DNA from: JALZVT01 sp964611345
GTDB lineage: Bacteria > Pseudomonadota > Gammaproteobacteria > Pseudomonadales > Azotimanducaceae
Direction: 5' to 3'
NCBI GenBank assembly: GCA_964611345.1
Contig: CAZSYU010000024.1
Span: 1-50,497, forward strand
DNA length: 50,497 bases
A program made the translations under genes and the position numbers. The stretch's first letter is position 1; each line of letters opens with the position of its first letter. Positions 49,921 to 50,497 of this stretch are shown one piece after another. The notes beneath the pieces were generated by a model. It was not told the origin of the DNA. It did not search any database and saw only the letters and a list, made by a program, of their open reading frames with translations.

Positions 49921-50497
49921 CTAGTACGCCTGGTTCTTGCAAATGCTGTTCAGCGTGTCGAAGGCGGCGTTGACTTCTTCACGGGTAATGTCCGGGTGCA
50001 GACCTGGGTTAGCGTGCAGGCGTTTATCTGCGCTGCCCAGAGCGTCAAAGAGTTCAAGATACCCCATTCGGTCAAACAGCTCATCTTCGAGCTGCATCAG
50101 GTACAACAGTGGGCAATTGACCTGTGGGGCTGCCGCGAGCAGGGTATCGCGGAGGTGCTCAACAGCGCCGGTTGTGCCCAGTAAACCCAGCACGGCGATG
50201 TCTATATCGCCCCGCGCCGCGATCAGTGGAATACCAAAGATGGAGCCCATCGACAGCCCGTAATAGCCAAGCTTCACGCCCGCGCCTGCAAAGCGCGCTT
50301 TGGTTACCTCAATGGCACAGTTCCAATCGGCGATCATGTCACTGGTGGCTTCAGCGCGTTTGATTTCATCCCAGAAGGCCTTGCGGCCGCCGGCGTTAAC
50401 TTCGCGCAACCCATGGACCGGACCATCCAGCGATAACACAGTGCAGGGTGCCGCTTTTACCAGGCGCCGGGCGAGATGTGGTGTTGGTGTCTGGTAA
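49921..50497 (-). CDS. Alpha/beta hydrolase (dienelactone-hydrolase-like), partial
   Basis: The gene enters from beyond the right end of the window: the frame is open to 50497 without a convincing start, and a GTG at 50437-50439 is internal. The nucleophile elbow is GYYGLSMGSIFG, with a later Asp in LMQLEDELFD and His expected near LHANPGLHPD. At least 191 residues are visible. It is upstream of, and likely co-transcribed with, the TauD-type dioxygenase. Confidence 0.82.
   Translation of the reverse strand, partial: YQTPTPHLARRLVKAAPCTVLSLDGPVHGLREVNAGGRKAFWDEIKRAEATSDMIADWNCAIEVTKARFAGAGVKLGYYGLSMGSIFGIPLIAARGDIDIAVLGLLGTTGAVEHLRDTLLAAAPQVNCPLLYLMQLEDELFDRMGYLELFDALGSADKRLHANPGLHPDITREEVNAAFDTLNSICKNQAY

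Overview
The window reads as chromosomal DNA of a moderately GC-rich marine-type gammaproteobacterium, from a draft or metagenome assembly: there is a 100-N scaffold gap at 3453-3552. The assignment rests on BamC, BepA, the PBP1b gene mrcB followed by a TPR lipoprotein resembling LpoP, CnoX, and the order nadA-bepA-tusA-like-perM-dapA-bamC-MBL hydrolase, which I recall from Pseudomonas (there with bcp and gcvR-like genes inside and purC after it). No prophage, plasmid or CRISPR array is visible. The only clear mobile-type gene is a REP-associated tyrosine transposase (RAYT).

Layout. 1-53 is the 3' part of tRNA-Lys. 289-1915 holds an SDR oxidoreductase overlapped by an MBL-fold hydrolase, and 2055-3310 two secreted proteins. 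3311-4908 carries a repeat motif and the gap, with a small coiled-coil gene and a GshB/RimK-like ATP-grasp gene. 4978-12098 is the conserved housekeeping block (NAD synthesis, outer-membrane quality control, lysine synthesis, BAM lipoprotein). 12103-13893 is a one-component regulator whose alpha/beta hydrolase domain has lost two catalytic residues. 14061-15850 is CnoX and the RAYT. 16130-22041 is a tightly overlapping cluster of FHA protein, PP2C phosphatase, Ser/Thr kinase with a periplasmic formylglycine-enzyme-like domain, a TpsB-type outer-membrane protein with a cytoplasmic N-terminal extension, and a small secreted protein. 22042-22411 is an AT-rich intergenic region with DnaA-box-like sites.

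22412-31371 holds an amidotransferase, a DUF6279 lipoprotein, a PspC protein, a MurA paralogue with Asp at the catalytic Cys position, an acyl-CoA ligase, a nitronate monooxygenase, an SRPBCC-threonine aldolase pair, a shortened OmpA-like protein and an HDOD protein. 31795-38663 has an apparent TolC/HlyD deletion fusion, an alpha-hydroxyacid oxidase, the cell-wall operon dsbA-like-DUF4126-mrcB-lpoP-like, and a glutaredoxin. 38664-50497 is a catabolic and redox region: HSL-type esterase, F420-type LLM oxidoreductase, DUF5916 barrel, 2Fe-2S ferredoxin, PHP phosphoesterase, two MaoC-like proteins, a secreted propeller-like protein, an MDR alcohol dehydrogenase, a TauD-type dioxygenase and a partial alpha/beta hydrolase.

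The most interesting signals are these. (1) A dispersed nonamer, GGACACYCA, occurs about 25 times by eye against an expectation of about one; it lies in intergenic DNA and in several reading frames and is absent from the last 14 kb. (2) The FHA-PP2C-kinase-TpsB cluster suggests phospho-control of an outer-membrane export machine. (3) The PAS-like/LuxR/pseudo-hydrolase regulator looks like a hormone-receptor-style sensor. Less certain signals are the oriC-like region, the MurA-like Cys-to-Asp change and the TolC/HlyD fusion. All counts were made by reading, not by running a search.
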